Assembly: GCA_041744375.1 (NCBI GenBank)
Contig: JBGTLA010000053.1
Span: 1-64,000 of the forward strand
Reading direction: 5' to 3'
DNA length: 64,000 nucleotides
Source of the DNA: JBGTLA01 sp041744375
Lineage (GTDB): Bacteria; Actinomycetota; Acidimicrobiia; Spongiisociales; ZC4RG35
Shown piece by piece: positions 52,141-60,660 of the stretch (its first letter is position 1; each line of letters starts with the position of its first letter). The notes beneath the pieces were generated by a model that saw nothing but the letters and a program-made list of their open reading frames with translations, was not told the DNA's origin and did not search any database. The translations under genes were made by a program, and so were the position numbers.

Positions 52141-54168
52141 GTGTCGCGATCGAAGGATCTTCGTCGGCTGATGGCTCGACGCGCCACCGACGCGGGGTTG
52201 GTGGCGGCCGCCGCCGGCGTGCCCGACGGTTTTCAACGCACCCTCACCAGTCGTTCCAATCTCGACCAGGCCATAGTGTCGGGCCTGACTTTCGTCATCG
52301 AACAAGGCGTCGTCTCGACCATTCAGGAGACCATCCAGAGTCTGGCGTTGAGGGTGGCCAACGAAGGTTCGGGCCTCGACCCGCGCACGTGGAGTCGTTT
52401 CAGCCTCGGGGCCGACGGAGTAGCGGTAGCGGTGGGGCTCGGGTTGCAATCGGCTTTGCGCCAGACCGAGCAGGAATCGACCGCACGGGCGGTTGGGCGC
52501 ACCGGCGGGCGGTTTCTCTCGCTGGCCGGAATCTCGGGCGTCGTGGCCGGGGGCGTGCACGAAGCCGCCGAGGCTGGAAGGTCCCCTACGAGCCGCTCGA
52601 GCAGAATCGGCCTCGTCGTCGCCGCCGGATCTGCGGCCGCCGTCGGCGAGTACCGCCGCCGTCGCCGAGAACGCCTCGATGAAAGCGGCCATTCTGAGGA
52701 AACGGAGATCTCGGCTGTCCGCTCCCTGGTGCTGGGGGTGGCAGTGTCGATCGGAGCGACGGGCATGGGGCGAGCCGAAGGCTGGTTCAGTTGCAGGGTG
52801 TCCGACGTGCTCTCTCGGGTGCTTCCCGGCGACGAGTTGATCTGGCGTCCTGTTGGTCACCTTGCCGCACTCGGTCTGTTCGCGTTGGGGGGCCGTGCCG
52901 GAGCCCAGGTCGTCTTCCGTCGGATCGAAGGAGGCCAATTCGGATTCGAGGCGGCGTTGGACGTGCCTCCTCTGGAGAGGGAGGTGTCCGGGTCCTCTGC
53001 CAGCATCGTGCCGTACCCGACCATGGCGAAAATGGGCCGGAGAATGGTATGGACACTGCGACGGCCCGAAGAGATCGGGCGGGTCATGGACGAGAATGCA
53101 GTCGCCCATCCGGTGCGGATCTACGGCGGCCTGGCATTGGCGGACACGCCGGCGGAGAGAGTCTCGATTGCCCTCGACGATCTCGAACGTGCCGGGGGTT
53201 TCGATCGCTCCTGGCTCATGTTGGTATCCCCGACAGGGACTGGGTATGTCAACTACGCCGCCGTCGGGGCACTCGAGTTCCTGACGAAGGGCGACTGTGC
53301 CACGGTGGCGTTGCAGTACTCGGCTAGACCCTCGCCGATATCTCTCGATCGAGTCAACGAAGGGCGAGAACAATTCCGCCTCCTCGTAGATGCCGTCATG
53401 TCACGACTGTCGACCCGGGGGTCGGTACCTCGGATCGTAATTTTCGGCGAAAGTCTGGGAGCGTGGACAAGCCAGGACGCATTCCTCCATCGGGGGACCG
53501 AAGGTCTGGTGGAAGTTGGAGTCGACCACGCTGTCTGGATCGGCACCCCCTACGAGAGCAAGTGGAAATCCCAGGTACTGAAGGAGGACCGATCCGACGT
53601 CGATCGGTCGCTGGTCGGGGTGTTCAACGACATCGGGGAGTGGGACGCCCTCGACGACGAGACCCGGGCAGGGATCCGATACGTGATGGTCACCCACCAC
53701 AACGACGGCGTGGCCTTGTTCGGGGCATCACTGCTCGTGCGCCAGCCCGACTGGCTAGGAGACCCGGCCGAGCGTCCGCCCGGGGTTCCTCGGTCGCAAC
53801 GATGGATACCCGTGACGACCTTCGTCCAGACGCTCATCGACATGAAGAACGCAGCCCGGGTGGTGCCGGGGGTCTTCGAGGCCGACGGTCACGACTATCG
53901 GGCCGACCTTCCGCCCTTCCTGAGAGCCGTGCTCGGGCTGGAGGCGACTTCGGAGCAACTGGAACGAATCACGCTGGCGCTGGAGGCGGAAGAAGCCCTT
54001 CGAACCGAGTGGCTGACACGGCACGGGAGCACCGGTCAGGGCATGGCGAACGAGCTGCTCCGTCGTATCCGGGACGCGGCTCCCGAGGTGTACGAGGCGG
54101 CTTTCGCCGAACTCAGAGATGACATGCGCGCCAGGCAGGAGGTTTGGGAGTCCAACCGGCGGAGCTGA
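52141..54168 (+). CDS. Membrane-anchored alpha/beta-hydrolase (Abhydrolase_9 type)
   Basis: 675 aa, GTG start. The N-terminal third (residues about 60-300) has membrane-spanning or membrane-associated hydrophobic stretches (SGVVAGGVHEAAEA, SLVLGVAVSIGATGMG, HLAALGLFALGG). The C-terminal part (about 315-560) is a hydrolase domain with the nucleophile elbow IFGESLGAWTSQDAF (Ser about 438), preceded by WLMLVSPTGTGYVNYAAVG. The last 80 residues are helical and charged. This arrangement is an actinobacterial family of unknown substrate, probably a lipase or esterase at the membrane. Confidence 0.75.
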   Translation: MSRSKDLRRLMARRATDAGLVAAAAGVPDGFQRTLTSRSNLDQAIVSGLTFVIEQGVVSTIQETIQSLALRVANEGSGLDPRTWSRFSLGADGVAVAVGLGLQSALRQTEQESTARAVGRTGGRFLSLAGISGVVAGGVHEAAEAGRSPTSRSSRIGLVVAAGSAAAVGEYRRRRRERLDESGHSEETEISAVRSLVLGVAVSIGATGMGRAEGWFSCRVSDVLSRVLPGDELIWRPVGHLAALGLFALGGRAGAQVVFRRIEGGQFGFEAALDVPPLEREVSGSSASIVPYPTMAKMGRRMVWTLRRPEEIGRVMDENAVAHPVRIYGGLALADTPAERVSIALDDLERAGGFDRSWLMLVSPTGTGYVNYAAVGALEFLTKGDCATVALQYSARPSPISLDRVNEGREQFRLLVDAVMSRLSTRGSVPRIVIFGESLGAWTSQDAFLHRGTEGLVEVGVDHAVWIGTPYESKWKSQVLKEDRSDVDRSLVGVFNDIGEWDALDDETRAGIRYVMVTHHNDGVALFGASLLVRQPDWLGDPAERPPGVPRSQRWIPVTTFVQTLIDMKNAARVVPGVFEADGHDYRADLPPFLRAVLGLEATSEQLERITLALEAEEALRTEWLTRHGSTGQGMANELLRRIRDAAPEVYEAAFAELRDDMRARQEVWESNRRS

Positions 54169-54571
54169 CTCGGGACGCCGACAACCAACTGCTGTCGACT
54201 TCGCACTGCGGCCAAGCCCCACCAACCCCCCAGCCGGTAGCTCGAACCCCCTAAGAGAACAGGCGGATAGACGGCCGGCCAGGGAGCGCCGCGATAGCGC
54301 GGCTCCGGTTCCTTCAGCCGTCCCTATCCCCTAAGCCGACGCCGGGGTCATGAAGGCAGCCCCGTCAGTATATCCAGGAGGCTGCCGGCGCCACGTCCGC
54401 GGCCGACGAGCTGGCCAAACTGGCCGACCTGAAGAACAGTGGCGTTCTCACAGACGACGAATTCCACCGTCAGAAGGCGAAATCCTCGTTTGACGGCGGC
54501 CTCGGCCGGGTGAGCGGTCGCAGCCTTCGCACGGCGCGGTGCAGGATGTCTGGCGGGTATCCTCGGAGGCG
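54169..54571. other. Intergenic region with hairpin repeat and gene remnant
   Basis: 403 bases. It holds the hairpin repeat at 54265-54329 and then a SHOCT-domain reading frame without a start codon at 54354-54587. Both are described separately. The first 95 bases show nothing clear. Confidence 0.5.
54265..54329. repeat. Extragenic hairpin repeat, copy 2
   Basis: 65 bp, sharing with 21407-21474 the ends GGATAGACGGCCGGCCAG and CAGCCGTCCCTATCC. The inner arm here is longer and perfect: GGAG-C-GCCGCG-atag-CGCGGC-TCC. The inner loop differs from copy 1 while the stem is kept, so structure rather than sequence seems to be conserved. Confidence 0.65.
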
Positions 54572-54587
54572 ATGCGGGCCGCCTTGA
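54354..54587 (+). pseudogene. SHOCT-domain gene remnant without start codon
   Basis: From 54402 the frame reads ADELAKLADLKNSGVLTDDE then FHRQKAK, a textbook SHOCT domain (short C-terminal domain of actinobacterial proteins). The frame is open from just after TGA 54351-54353 to TGA 54585-54587, but has no ATG, GTG or TTG before the domain. The nearest ATG (54350) is in another frame. The domain usually ends a longer protein, whose front part is missing. It begins 25 bases after the hairpin repeat and runs into the start of the next gene. Confidence 0.6.
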
Positions 54588-55627
54588 TCACCGAGTACGG
54601 GCGGCCGCTAGAGATGGCCGAAGTTGCGGATCCCGAACCTACCCCCGGGGGAGTAGTCCTCCGGGTAGAAGCCGCTGGGGTCTGCCTGAGTGACTGGCAC
54701 GCGTGGATGGGGCGTGAGGAGCTCCCCGGTTTGCCCCATGTCCCCGGCCATGAGATGGCGGGGGTGGTCGAAGCCGTTGGTGGGCAAGTCACACGGTGGC
54801 ACATCGGGGACCGGGTGACGGTGCCGTTCTCCATGGGATGTGGCCGATGTCTTTCATGCGGGCAGGGCCACCTGAACACGTGTGACCGCGCCTTCACCCC
54901 CGGCTTCAGCCACTGGGGGTCATTTGCCGAACTGGTGGCCCTCGACCACGCCGACGTCAACCTGGTAGGTGTGCCCGAAGACCTGCAGCCGGTCCACGCT
55001 GCCGCCCTGGGCTGTCGCTTCATCACTGCCTTCCGGGCGGTGGTCGACAGGGGACGAATTGAACCGGGTGAATGGTTGGCGGTGCACGGATGCGGTGGTG
55101 TGGGACTGTCGGCGGTGATGATCGGCGCCGCGCTCGGCGCCAGGGTGGTGGCCGTGGACATCAGCGGCGAGAAGTTGACGATGGCCGGCGAGTTGGGGGC
55201 CGAAGCCACAGTGGATGCCACCACCGTCGACGACGCTGCCAACGCGATACGCGACCTGACCGGTGGGGGTGCCCACGTTTCCATCGATGCCGTTGGCAGC
55301 ACCAGCATCGCGATCGCCTCGATCGGCTCGGTGCGCAAACACGGGCGCCACATCCAAGTGGGCCTCATGCTGGGCGCCGACGCCGCCCCACCGATCCCGA
55401 TGGAGCCGATCATCATGGGCGAGGTCGAGGTCCTGGGAAGTCGCGGCATGCCGGCCACGGATTACCCACGCGTGTTCGAATTGATTTCGTCGGGAGCCGT
55501 CGACCCGAGGCGACTCGTCACCCGGACCGTGGCGTTGGAGCAAGCATCAGGTGTACTGGCGGCCATGGGTGCATTTGCGGTTGTCGGCATGACGGTGATC
55601 GACATGGTCGAGTTCGGCGGCCGGTAG
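54572..55627 (+). CDS. Zinc-dependent alcohol dehydrogenase (MDR family)
   Basis: 351 aa from ATG 54572 with GGAGG close upstream; the GTG at 54539 would have no ribosome site. Catalytic zinc ligands: Cys in AGVCLSDWHAW and His-Glu in VPGHEMAGVV. Structural zinc ligands: CGRCLSCGQGHLNTC. NAD-binding VHGCGGVGLSAVMIG, with Asp after strand two (VVAVDISGEK), suggesting NAD. C-terminal part is normal. Oxidises a primary or secondary alcohol, or reduces an aldehyde. No operon partner. Confidence 0.9.
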   Translation: MRAALITEYGRPLEMAEVADPEPTPGGVVLRVEAAGVCLSDWHAWMGREELPGLPHVPGHEMAGVVEAVGGQVTRWHIGDRVTVPFSMGCGRCLSCGQGHLNTCDRAFTPGFSHWGSFAELVALDHADVNLVGVPEDLQPVHAAALGCRFITAFRAVVDRGRIEPGEWLAVHGCGGVGLSAVMIGAALGARVVAVDISGEKLTMAGELGAEATVDATTVDDAANAIRDLTGGGAHVSIDAVGSTSIAIASIGSVRKHGRHIQVGLMLGADAAPPIPMEPIIMGEVEVLGSRGMPATDYPRVFELISSGAVDPRRLVTRTVALEQASGVLAAMGAFAVVGMTVIDMVEFGGR

Positions 55628-55707
55628 GACCAGAGCCATCGTTGGGGCGGGAAGGGTGGGTTCATCGTTGAGGCGGGTGGATGCACGGGCGCCTTGGAGG
55701 GATCGGC

Positions 55708-57225
55708 TCAAGAACCCACCAAGACCAGCCCGAACGCAACGACACCTCCGGCGGCGAGGTATGCAGCCGTGATCCACAGAGTGGTGGCGAGAACCTCGCC
55801 TTCCTTGCCAGTCTGTTCCACCACGGCGTTGGCCGCGATCACGTTGTGGGGGCAGATCATGTTGCCGGCGGCGGCGCCAAAGCCCTGGGCTCCGATGAGC
55901 GGGAGGGGGGGCAAGGCCAGCGTGTTGGCGGTTGTGTTCTGGAAGTCGGTGAAGAGGATATTGGAGGCGGTGGCTGAACCGGTGACAAAGGTGCCGAGTG
56001 CCCCTACCACCGGGGCCAGCAAGGGCCAGCCCGCACCGGCGAGGTCGGCGGTGGCGCCGGCCAGGGCGTCGATCATCCCCGAGTGGACCATGACTCGCGA
56101 AAGGCCCAGCATCGCCACGAGCGCGACGGTGACGGTGCCCACCTGTTGGATTGCCTTTCGCACCGCCTCCGTGAGATTGCTGTGCGGCAATCGCTGTAAA
56201 GCCCATCCCAGGAGAAGGCCGCCCACCACCATCGAGCCTGGGTGGTAGAGGGGAGCAAAGCTTCCGGCGAACCCACCCTGTAGCCTCCAGGTCCACTCGA
56301 GCCCGCTCAGGGTATCGCTGACTCGTGGCGGAAGGCGGGTGGCCAGAACCAGGCCGACGACCCCCAGGTAAGGCGCCGCGGTCCACACCGGGCCGGGGAG
56401 GTCGGCCTCCGGCGGTTCGTCGGCGATGGGGCGGAAGCGACGGACGAGGGGAACGAAGGCCAACCCCCCGATGAGCGCTCCGCCGAGGGTGGGCAGCTCG
56501 GGCCCCAGGAACCAGGCGATGGCGAGATAAGGCCCGAGAAAGAACAGGGCGGCGGTGGCGGTGGCAGGGACGGCGGTGCGGGTCATGTCGCCGGTGGTCC
56601 TGGCCCGCCTGGCGATGATCACTACCAGTGCCGCCAGCCCGGCTCCCAAGATGGCGTGATACGGAGCGGTGGCCCGGGCCAGTTCCAGAGCAGAGAAGCC
56701 GGTGGCCGCCACCTGGGGAAGGATCGGTGTGCCCACCGCCCCGAACGAGACCCCGGCGGCGTGGCCCACCATCGCCATGATCACCGCCTGGATGGGACTG
56801 AATCCCGTCGCCACCAAGAAGGGAGCGGCCAGGGCGGCTGAAGTCCCAAAGCCGGCGGCACCCTCCATGAAGAGGGCGAAGAACCATGCCACCAGGAGAG
56901 CAAGCACGCGCGGGTCTCCGGTGAGGCGGCCGAGGGACCCTTCTATGGCCTCCAATGCCCCCGAGGTTGATTGCATCTGGTGGAGGGCGAGAGCGGGAAC
57001 GATGATCCACAAGATCGTGATCGACGTGAAGATCGCCTCGGCCATCGCCCCGCCAGTGGCGGCCAACGGCCCTACGTCGGCGGTGTACCCCTCGCGGAAC
57101 GGCCCCAAAGCGAGGAGTAGCGCCACGGCCAGTCCGGCCAGACCGGCCCTTGATGCCGGCCATCGCATGCCCAGCATGAGGACCAGGATGACCACGATAG
57201 GAAGTGCTGCCAGACCAGCCGACAT
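55708..57225 (-). CDS. lldP: L-lactate permease (LctP family)
   Basis: 505 aa with about 12-13 membrane helices. LctP-type motifs: FFALFMEGAAGFGTSAALAA, MVGHAAGVSFGAVGTPILPQ, ALGTFVTGSATASNILFTDF and GFGAAAGNMICPHNVIAANA. Proton-coupled uptake of lactate or glycolate. Monocistronic; the divergent gene upstream is the selenoprotein. A small GGTGG-ttgt-CCACC palindrome lies 149 bases upstream. Confidence 0.92.
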   Translation of the reverse strand: MSAGLAALPIVVILVLMLGMRWPASRAGLAGLAVALLLALGPFREGYTADVGPLAATGGAMAEAIFTSITILWIIVPALALHQMQSTSGALEAIEGSLGRLTGDPRVLALLVAWFFALFMEGAAGFGTSAALAAPFLVATGFSPIQAVIMAMVGHAAGVSFGAVGTPILPQVAATGFSALELARATAPYHAILGAGLAALVVIIARRARTTGDMTRTAVPATATAALFFLGPYLAIAWFLGPELPTLGGALIGGLAFVPLVRRFRPIADEPPEADLPGPVWTAAPYLGVVGLVLATRLPPRVSDTLSGLEWTWRLQGGFAGSFAPLYHPGSMVVGGLLLGWALQRLPHSNLTEAVRKAIQQVGTVTVALVAMLGLSRVMVHSGMIDALAGATADLAGAGWPLLAPVVGALGTFVTGSATASNILFTDFQNTTANTLALPPLPLIGAQGFGAAAGNMICPHNVIAANAVVEQTGKEGEVLATTLWITAAYLAAGGVVAFGLVLVGS

Positions 57226-57539
57226 CGTCGCCGGAGGCTAGTCGGGTCGGCTCCCGAGGACGGGGCGTGCGGTCATTAAGAGTTCCTCGAAGCGATATGA
57301 CCGAGCCCGGCCGCTTGGGCGTCAAAGTGAGGTCGTCGGCGCCACGGCGACGGCCACACCGTGTCAACGGCCAGGTGGTTGTCCACCATTCACGACGCGC
57401 GATCCAGCCGCGGGCGGCGAACAGAACGACCGCTCCGATCGAGGCCGGGGTCACGCGAGCCTTCACCGGCTGATTGTTTCACACGACACTGATGGAGAGA
57501 ACCATCGCCACGCCACCCTAGGTCGACAACCGAAAAGGT
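57226..57539. other. Divergent intergenic region
   Basis: 314 bases between the lactate permease and the selenoprotein gene. Apart from the small palindrome at 57374-57387 and the AAAAGG ribosome-site-like sequence near 57533, nothing clear is seen. It must contain both promoters. Confidence 0.4.
57374..57387. promoter_or_regulatory. Small palindrome upstream of the lactate permease
   Basis: GGTGG-ttgt-CCACC, a perfect 5+5 inverted repeat in the divergent region. GntR-type lactate regulators bind similar short palindromes, but the sequence does not match a known operator. Confidence 0.25.
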
Positions 57540-58226
57540 ATGCTCGGGCGCATGCTGGCCGATTTCACCGTCACGGACCAGGAGGGCAATCCCTGGGTCT
57601 TATCGGACCATCTCGACGCGGCCGCCCTGCTGGTGTTCCTGCGTGGCGACTGGTGACCGTATTGCAATGGCCAGCTGGTCAGCCTGGCAATGCACCACGA
57701 TCGGTTCCTGAAGGCGGGTACCCGCATCTTTGCGGTATCGGTAGACAGCCCCGGGCGCAACGCCGCCCTGGTGGAGAAACTGTCGCTTCCCTTCCCCCTG
57801 CTTTCCGACCCTGATCGCGCCGCCGTCATCGATCCCTATGGGCTGGCAGACCCCCACGATGAGCGCAACATCGCCATTCCGGCCATCGTGCTCGTCACCC
57901 CCGACCGACAAGCGGCCTTTCGCTTCGTTTCCCGTGACTTCGCCGACCGGCTGCCAGAAGAAGAGATCCTCGAAAAGGCCGCCGGCCTTGGCCTCGCGGC
58001 CACATCCCAAAAGGAACCGGCCGTCGCCGACCCCGAACCGGGCGAGCGATCGCTGAGCCCCGAGCAGCTGCGCCTCTATTTCCGCGCTGCCCGCTTCGCC
58101 GCCTACGCCCTGGGTCGACGCCATCGAAGCTACGAGGACGTGAAGGCAGACAGTAAGGCCTTCGTGGCCGAGATGGATCGGTATACGACGGCGCTCGACT
58201 GGCTCTCTGCAGCGCATCGCTCCTGA
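57540..58226 (+). CDS. Peroxiredoxin-like selenoprotein (Sec encoded by in-frame TGA)
   Basis: 228 aa read through TGA 57654-57656 as selenocysteine. ATG 57540 or 57552 starts the frame. The protein opens with ADFTVTDQEGNPWVLSD and LLVFLRGDW, then the TGA, then PYCNGQL. In Cys homologues this segment reads RGxWCPYC..QL, so the TGA stands exactly at the peroxidatic Cys of a CxxC site, giving UxxC. The frame stays open for 190 further codons with AhpC/TSA features (FAVSVDSPGRN, LSLPFPLLSDPDRA, IPAIVLVTPDRQA) and a helical C-terminal tail. A hairpin with a GGUC loop lies about 20 bases after the TGA. A start at 57690 would cut away the active site. Thiol-dependent peroxide reduction is the likely role. 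Confidence 0.8.
57670..57688 (+). promoter_or_regulatory. Candidate bacterial SECIS hairpin
   Basis: GCCA-GCT-GGTC-AGC-c-TGGC: a seven-pair stem with one bulged C and a GGUC tetraloop, which starts 21 bases after the TGA. SelB-binding hairpins in E. coli have a GGUCU-containing loop at a comparable distance. It lies within the coding frame, as bacterial SECIS elements do. Confidence 0.7.
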
Positions 58227-58258
58227 GAGTCGACCTTGGCCGTCGACCTCGGTTTGAA

Positions 58259-59143
58259 TTAGCCCTGGGCCCGCCAGCCGCCAACGATGTCGGCGGTCTG
58301 GGCGATGGTGTCGAGCGTGATCGGGTCGAGAACGAGTTGCACGGTGGCGACGCCGGCCTCGTCGAGGGCAGTCAGGGCCTGTTCCTTGGCTCTCCGATCG
58401 GAGAGGCGATGTGCGGCGTCACGCCGGACGGGGTTCAATTCGAAGTGCCACAGCATCGCCAGCGTCTTGGCGACGGTGTCCGGGTCGCGTCGAACCGTTC
58501 GGCAGGCTTCGTCGATCTGGCTCAGCAGAGCGGGGACCTTCGCCGGGTCGTTGTCGTAGGAGGCGTACCAGGCGTTCCACTGCTGCACGTGCGGAAGCGT
58601 CGCCGCCAGCATCCTTCGGCCGGTGGAGCCAATGAGAAGAGGTGGGCCCCCGGCCGTCGGGCCGAGGGGATCGATCACGCAGTTCGGGAAGTGGTAGTAG
58701 GTGCCGTGGAAGTCGATGGCGCCTTCTCGTAACAGAGTGCGGATGACGGTGAACGCCTCCTCGAAGCGGCTGGCCCGGTCTTCGAACACGAACCCGAAGG
58801 CATCGAACTCGGTCCGATTCCACCCCGACCCCAAGCCGAGGATAAACCGTCCGCCGGAGATCTCGTCGAGGGCCGCCGCCTGGCGCGCCAGCACGGCCGG
58901 GTTGTGAAAGGGAGTCGCGGCCACCAAGGGACCGATGGCGACCGTGTCGGTGGCTTCGGCCAGGGCCGCCATGGTCGTGAACGTGTCCCACGGACCCCGC
59001 CAACCCTCCGGGGTTTGGTAGAGCAGGTGATCGCCCACCCAGATCGAGTCGAGCCCACTCTCTTCGATGAGGCGCGCCATTGCCTTGATCTCGATCCACC
59101 GAACGCGCCGCTCGATCTCGGGAAGCTGAACCCCGACATTCAT
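58259..59143 (-). CDS. F420/FMN-dependent luciferase-like oxidoreductase
   Basis: 294 aa from ATG 59143, preceded by AGGAGCAGGA; the extension to 59191 lacks this. Luciferase-like TIM-barrel features: LIEESGLDSIWVGDHLLYQT, IGPLVAATPFHNPAVLARQA, and GGRFILGLGSGWNRTEFDAF. Actinobacterial proteins of this subgroup often use coenzyme F420, though FMN cannot be excluded. Substrate unknown. Converges with the selenoprotein gene. Confidence 0.85.
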   Translation of the reverse strand: MNVGVQLPEIERRVRWIEIKAMARLIEESGLDSIWVGDHLLYQTPEGWRGPWDTFTTMAALAEATDTVAIGPLVAATPFHNPAVLARQAAALDEISGGRFILGLGSGWNRTEFDAFGFVFEDRASRFEEAFTVIRTLLREGAIDFHGTYYHFPNCVIDPLGPTAGGPPLLIGSTGRRMLAATLPHVQQWNAWYASYDNDPAKVPALLSQIDEACRTVRRDPDTVAKTLAMLWHFELNPVRRDAAHRLSDRRAKEQALTALDEAGVATVQLVLDPITLDTIAQTADIVGGWRAQG

Positions 59144-59356
59144 TCCTGCTCCTAGGCGGCTTGGTGGTCGACTCTCTGTCCATCTAAGCAAGCGCGGAGA
59201 TGACGTACGATCTCCTCTGAGAAGTCGTGTGCCTCCGCCTGCAGCTTCTCGGCTCCCTAACGTCGGCGGTGTCGTTTCGTCGGTGAGGGACGATCGGCGT
59301 CTCGATACGGTCTTTGGACCCGTGACATTGCGCGGTCCGGGTCGAACAATCGACTC

Positions 59357-59833
59357 ATGATCGATTCACACGACTACCGATTGACATTGAGCGGCACCGG
59401 AGTCAAGACCGGCCGGTTCTCGGCCGGCGACGGGCGGCTGCCTCCTCTCGAGGTGGCGTCCCCTCCCGAGTTCGGTGGGCCGCCTACGACGTGGAGTCCG
59501 GAGGACCTCTTCGTGGCCGCCATCTCGGCCTGTCTCATGACGACGTTTCGAGCCATGGCGGATCTGTCCCAGCTCGAGGTGCTTGCCTACGCCGACGAGG
59601 CGTCGGGCCGACTGGCGCGCGACGAGGCGGGGGGTTACCGCATGGAGTCGGTGACGCTCCGCCCGCGTGTGCTCATAGGCGACCGCGACAAGGTCGCCAA
59701 GGCACATCGCCTACTCGAAAAGGCGGAGAAGGCCTGTTTGATCAGTCGCTCGGTGAGTGCAGAAGTGCGGATGTCCGCCTCGGTAGACGTCCCCGAGGTT
59801 GCGCACACCGTACCCAGCCTCAGTGGGCCCTGA
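59357..59833 (+). CDS. OsmC/Ohr-family protein
   Basis: 158 aa. The two conserved Cys are present: AAISACLMTTFRAMA and LLEKAEKACLISRSV, as is the SPEDLFVAAISAC segment. These proteins reduce organic hydroperoxides with a pair of reactive thiols. The ATG is leaderless-like or has no clear ribosome site; an inverted repeat AATCGA-ctcatga-TCGATT (59348-59366) covers the start. Possibly part of an oxidative-stress set with the nearby selenoprotein peroxiredoxin. Confidence 0.85.
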   Translation: MIDSHDYRLTLSGTGVKTGRFSAGDGRLPPLEVASPPEFGGPPTTWSPEDLFVAAISACLMTTFRAMADLSQLEVLAYADEASGRLARDEAGGYRMESVTLRPRVLIGDRDKVAKAHRLLEKAEKACLISRSVSAEVRMSASVDVPEVAHTVPSLSGP

Positions 59834-59850
59834 CCCATTCTTCCTGCTCC

Positions 59851-59869
59851 CGTCGGCAAGAGGCCGACG
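59851..59869 (+). terminator. Hairpin after the OsmC-family gene
   Basis: CGTCGGC-aagag-GCCGACG, a perfect 7-bp stem 18 bases after the stop. No T-run follows, so it is a candidate terminator or processing site only. Confidence 0.4.
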
Positions 59870-59908
59870 CACAAAGACCCACTCGGCGATCACAAGGAGT
59901 CACCTCCC

Positions 59909-60289
59909 ATGCAACCCATCGAGACAACGGTGGCGCTTTCCCTCGAACGGGCGGAAGAAGCCGTGCGAACCACCTTGGCGGCCAACGGGTTTGGGATCCT
60001 CACCGAGATCGACGTGGCGGCCACGCTGGCGTCCAAACTCGGAATCGAGCGTCCACCTTTGAAGATCCTCGGCGCCTGCAACCCGGTCTTCGCTCATAGG
60101 GCTCTCGAACTGGATCCCGACGCAGCGATGGTCCTTCCCTGCAATGTCGTGCTGGAGCCTGCGGCGGGAGGCGGCACCAGGATCAGAGCCGTGAATCCGC
60201 ACGACTTGATGCCCGATCCGGCTTTCGCCGAACTAGCCGCGGCTGCGGCCCAGGACCTGACCGCTGCCCTCGATGCTGTGGGCGAGTGA
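59909..60289 (+). CDS. DUF302-domain protein
   Basis: 126 aa, ATG with AAGGAG upstream. Family features: VRTTLAANGFGILTEIDVAA then KLGIERPPLKILGACNPVFA, LPCNVVLEP and ending in HDLMPDPAFAELAAAAAQDL. DUF302 proteins are small soluble proteins of unknown function, often beside redox or sulfur genes. Lies 75 bases after the OsmC gene on the same strand, with a hairpin between. Confidence 0.88.
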   Translation: MQPIETTVALSLERAEEAVRTTLAANGFGILTEIDVAATLASKLGIERPPLKILGACNPVFAHRALELDPDAAMVLPCNVVLEPAAGGGTRIRAVNPHDLMPDPAFAELAAAAAQDLTAALDAVGE

Positions 60290-60323
60290 ACCCTGCGCCC
60301 CGGCGTTGATCCCAGACCGGCCG

Positions 60324-60602
60324 CTACCGTCCGAGACGTCGCCGCCACCGTTCCCACCACGAGGGGGACTGCGGTTGTGTTGCTCTCCACTCGTCCCAGG
60401 TGGGAAGGTCACCGGCGGCGCGGGCCTGGGCGACACATTCCGTGTGGGCGTGCCGGCGGCGTGCACCGGCTCCTTCGGGGGTGACGAGCATGTGCTCGGA
60501 GAGCGCCGGGATGCGATTGTCACAGAAGGGGCAGCGGTACACCGAAGCCGAGCGGTTCTGGGCCCGACGGAAAGCCCACCAGCGAACGTCGTCGTTGCTC
60601 AT
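60324..60602 (-). CDS. Small zinc-ribbon-like actinobacterial protein
   Basis: 92 aa from ATG 60602 (MSNDDVRWWAFRRAQ). Two Cys in YRCPFCDNRIPALSEHML and a later His and Cys in HAHTECVAQARA could bind zinc. The C-terminus (WDEWRATQPQSP then RWRRRLGR) is basic and rich in Trp. Proteins of this kind are widespread in actinobacteria and have no assigned function. The gene lies 58 bases downstream of the cyclase gene on the same strand. Confidence 0.75.
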   Translation of the reverse strand: MSNDDVRWWAFRRAQNRSASVYRCPFCDNRIPALSEHMLVTPEGAGARRRHAHTECVAQARAAGDLPTWDEWRATQPQSPSWWERWRRRLGR

Positions 60603-60660
60603 GAGGGCACACCTCCCCACGTCGGGCCACGAGTGGCGCTGGCTGGCCCGTTCACGCCGA

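Noticed and set aside
51502..53373. 623-codon minus-strand frame
   Set aside because: Runs across the CPBP protease and the hydrolase on both strands and has no recognisable domain.
55547..57466. 639-codon minus-strand frame
   Set aside because: It overlaps the lactate permease in another frame, is rich in Arg, Pro and His, and has no domain pattern; a shadow of high-G+C coding sequence.
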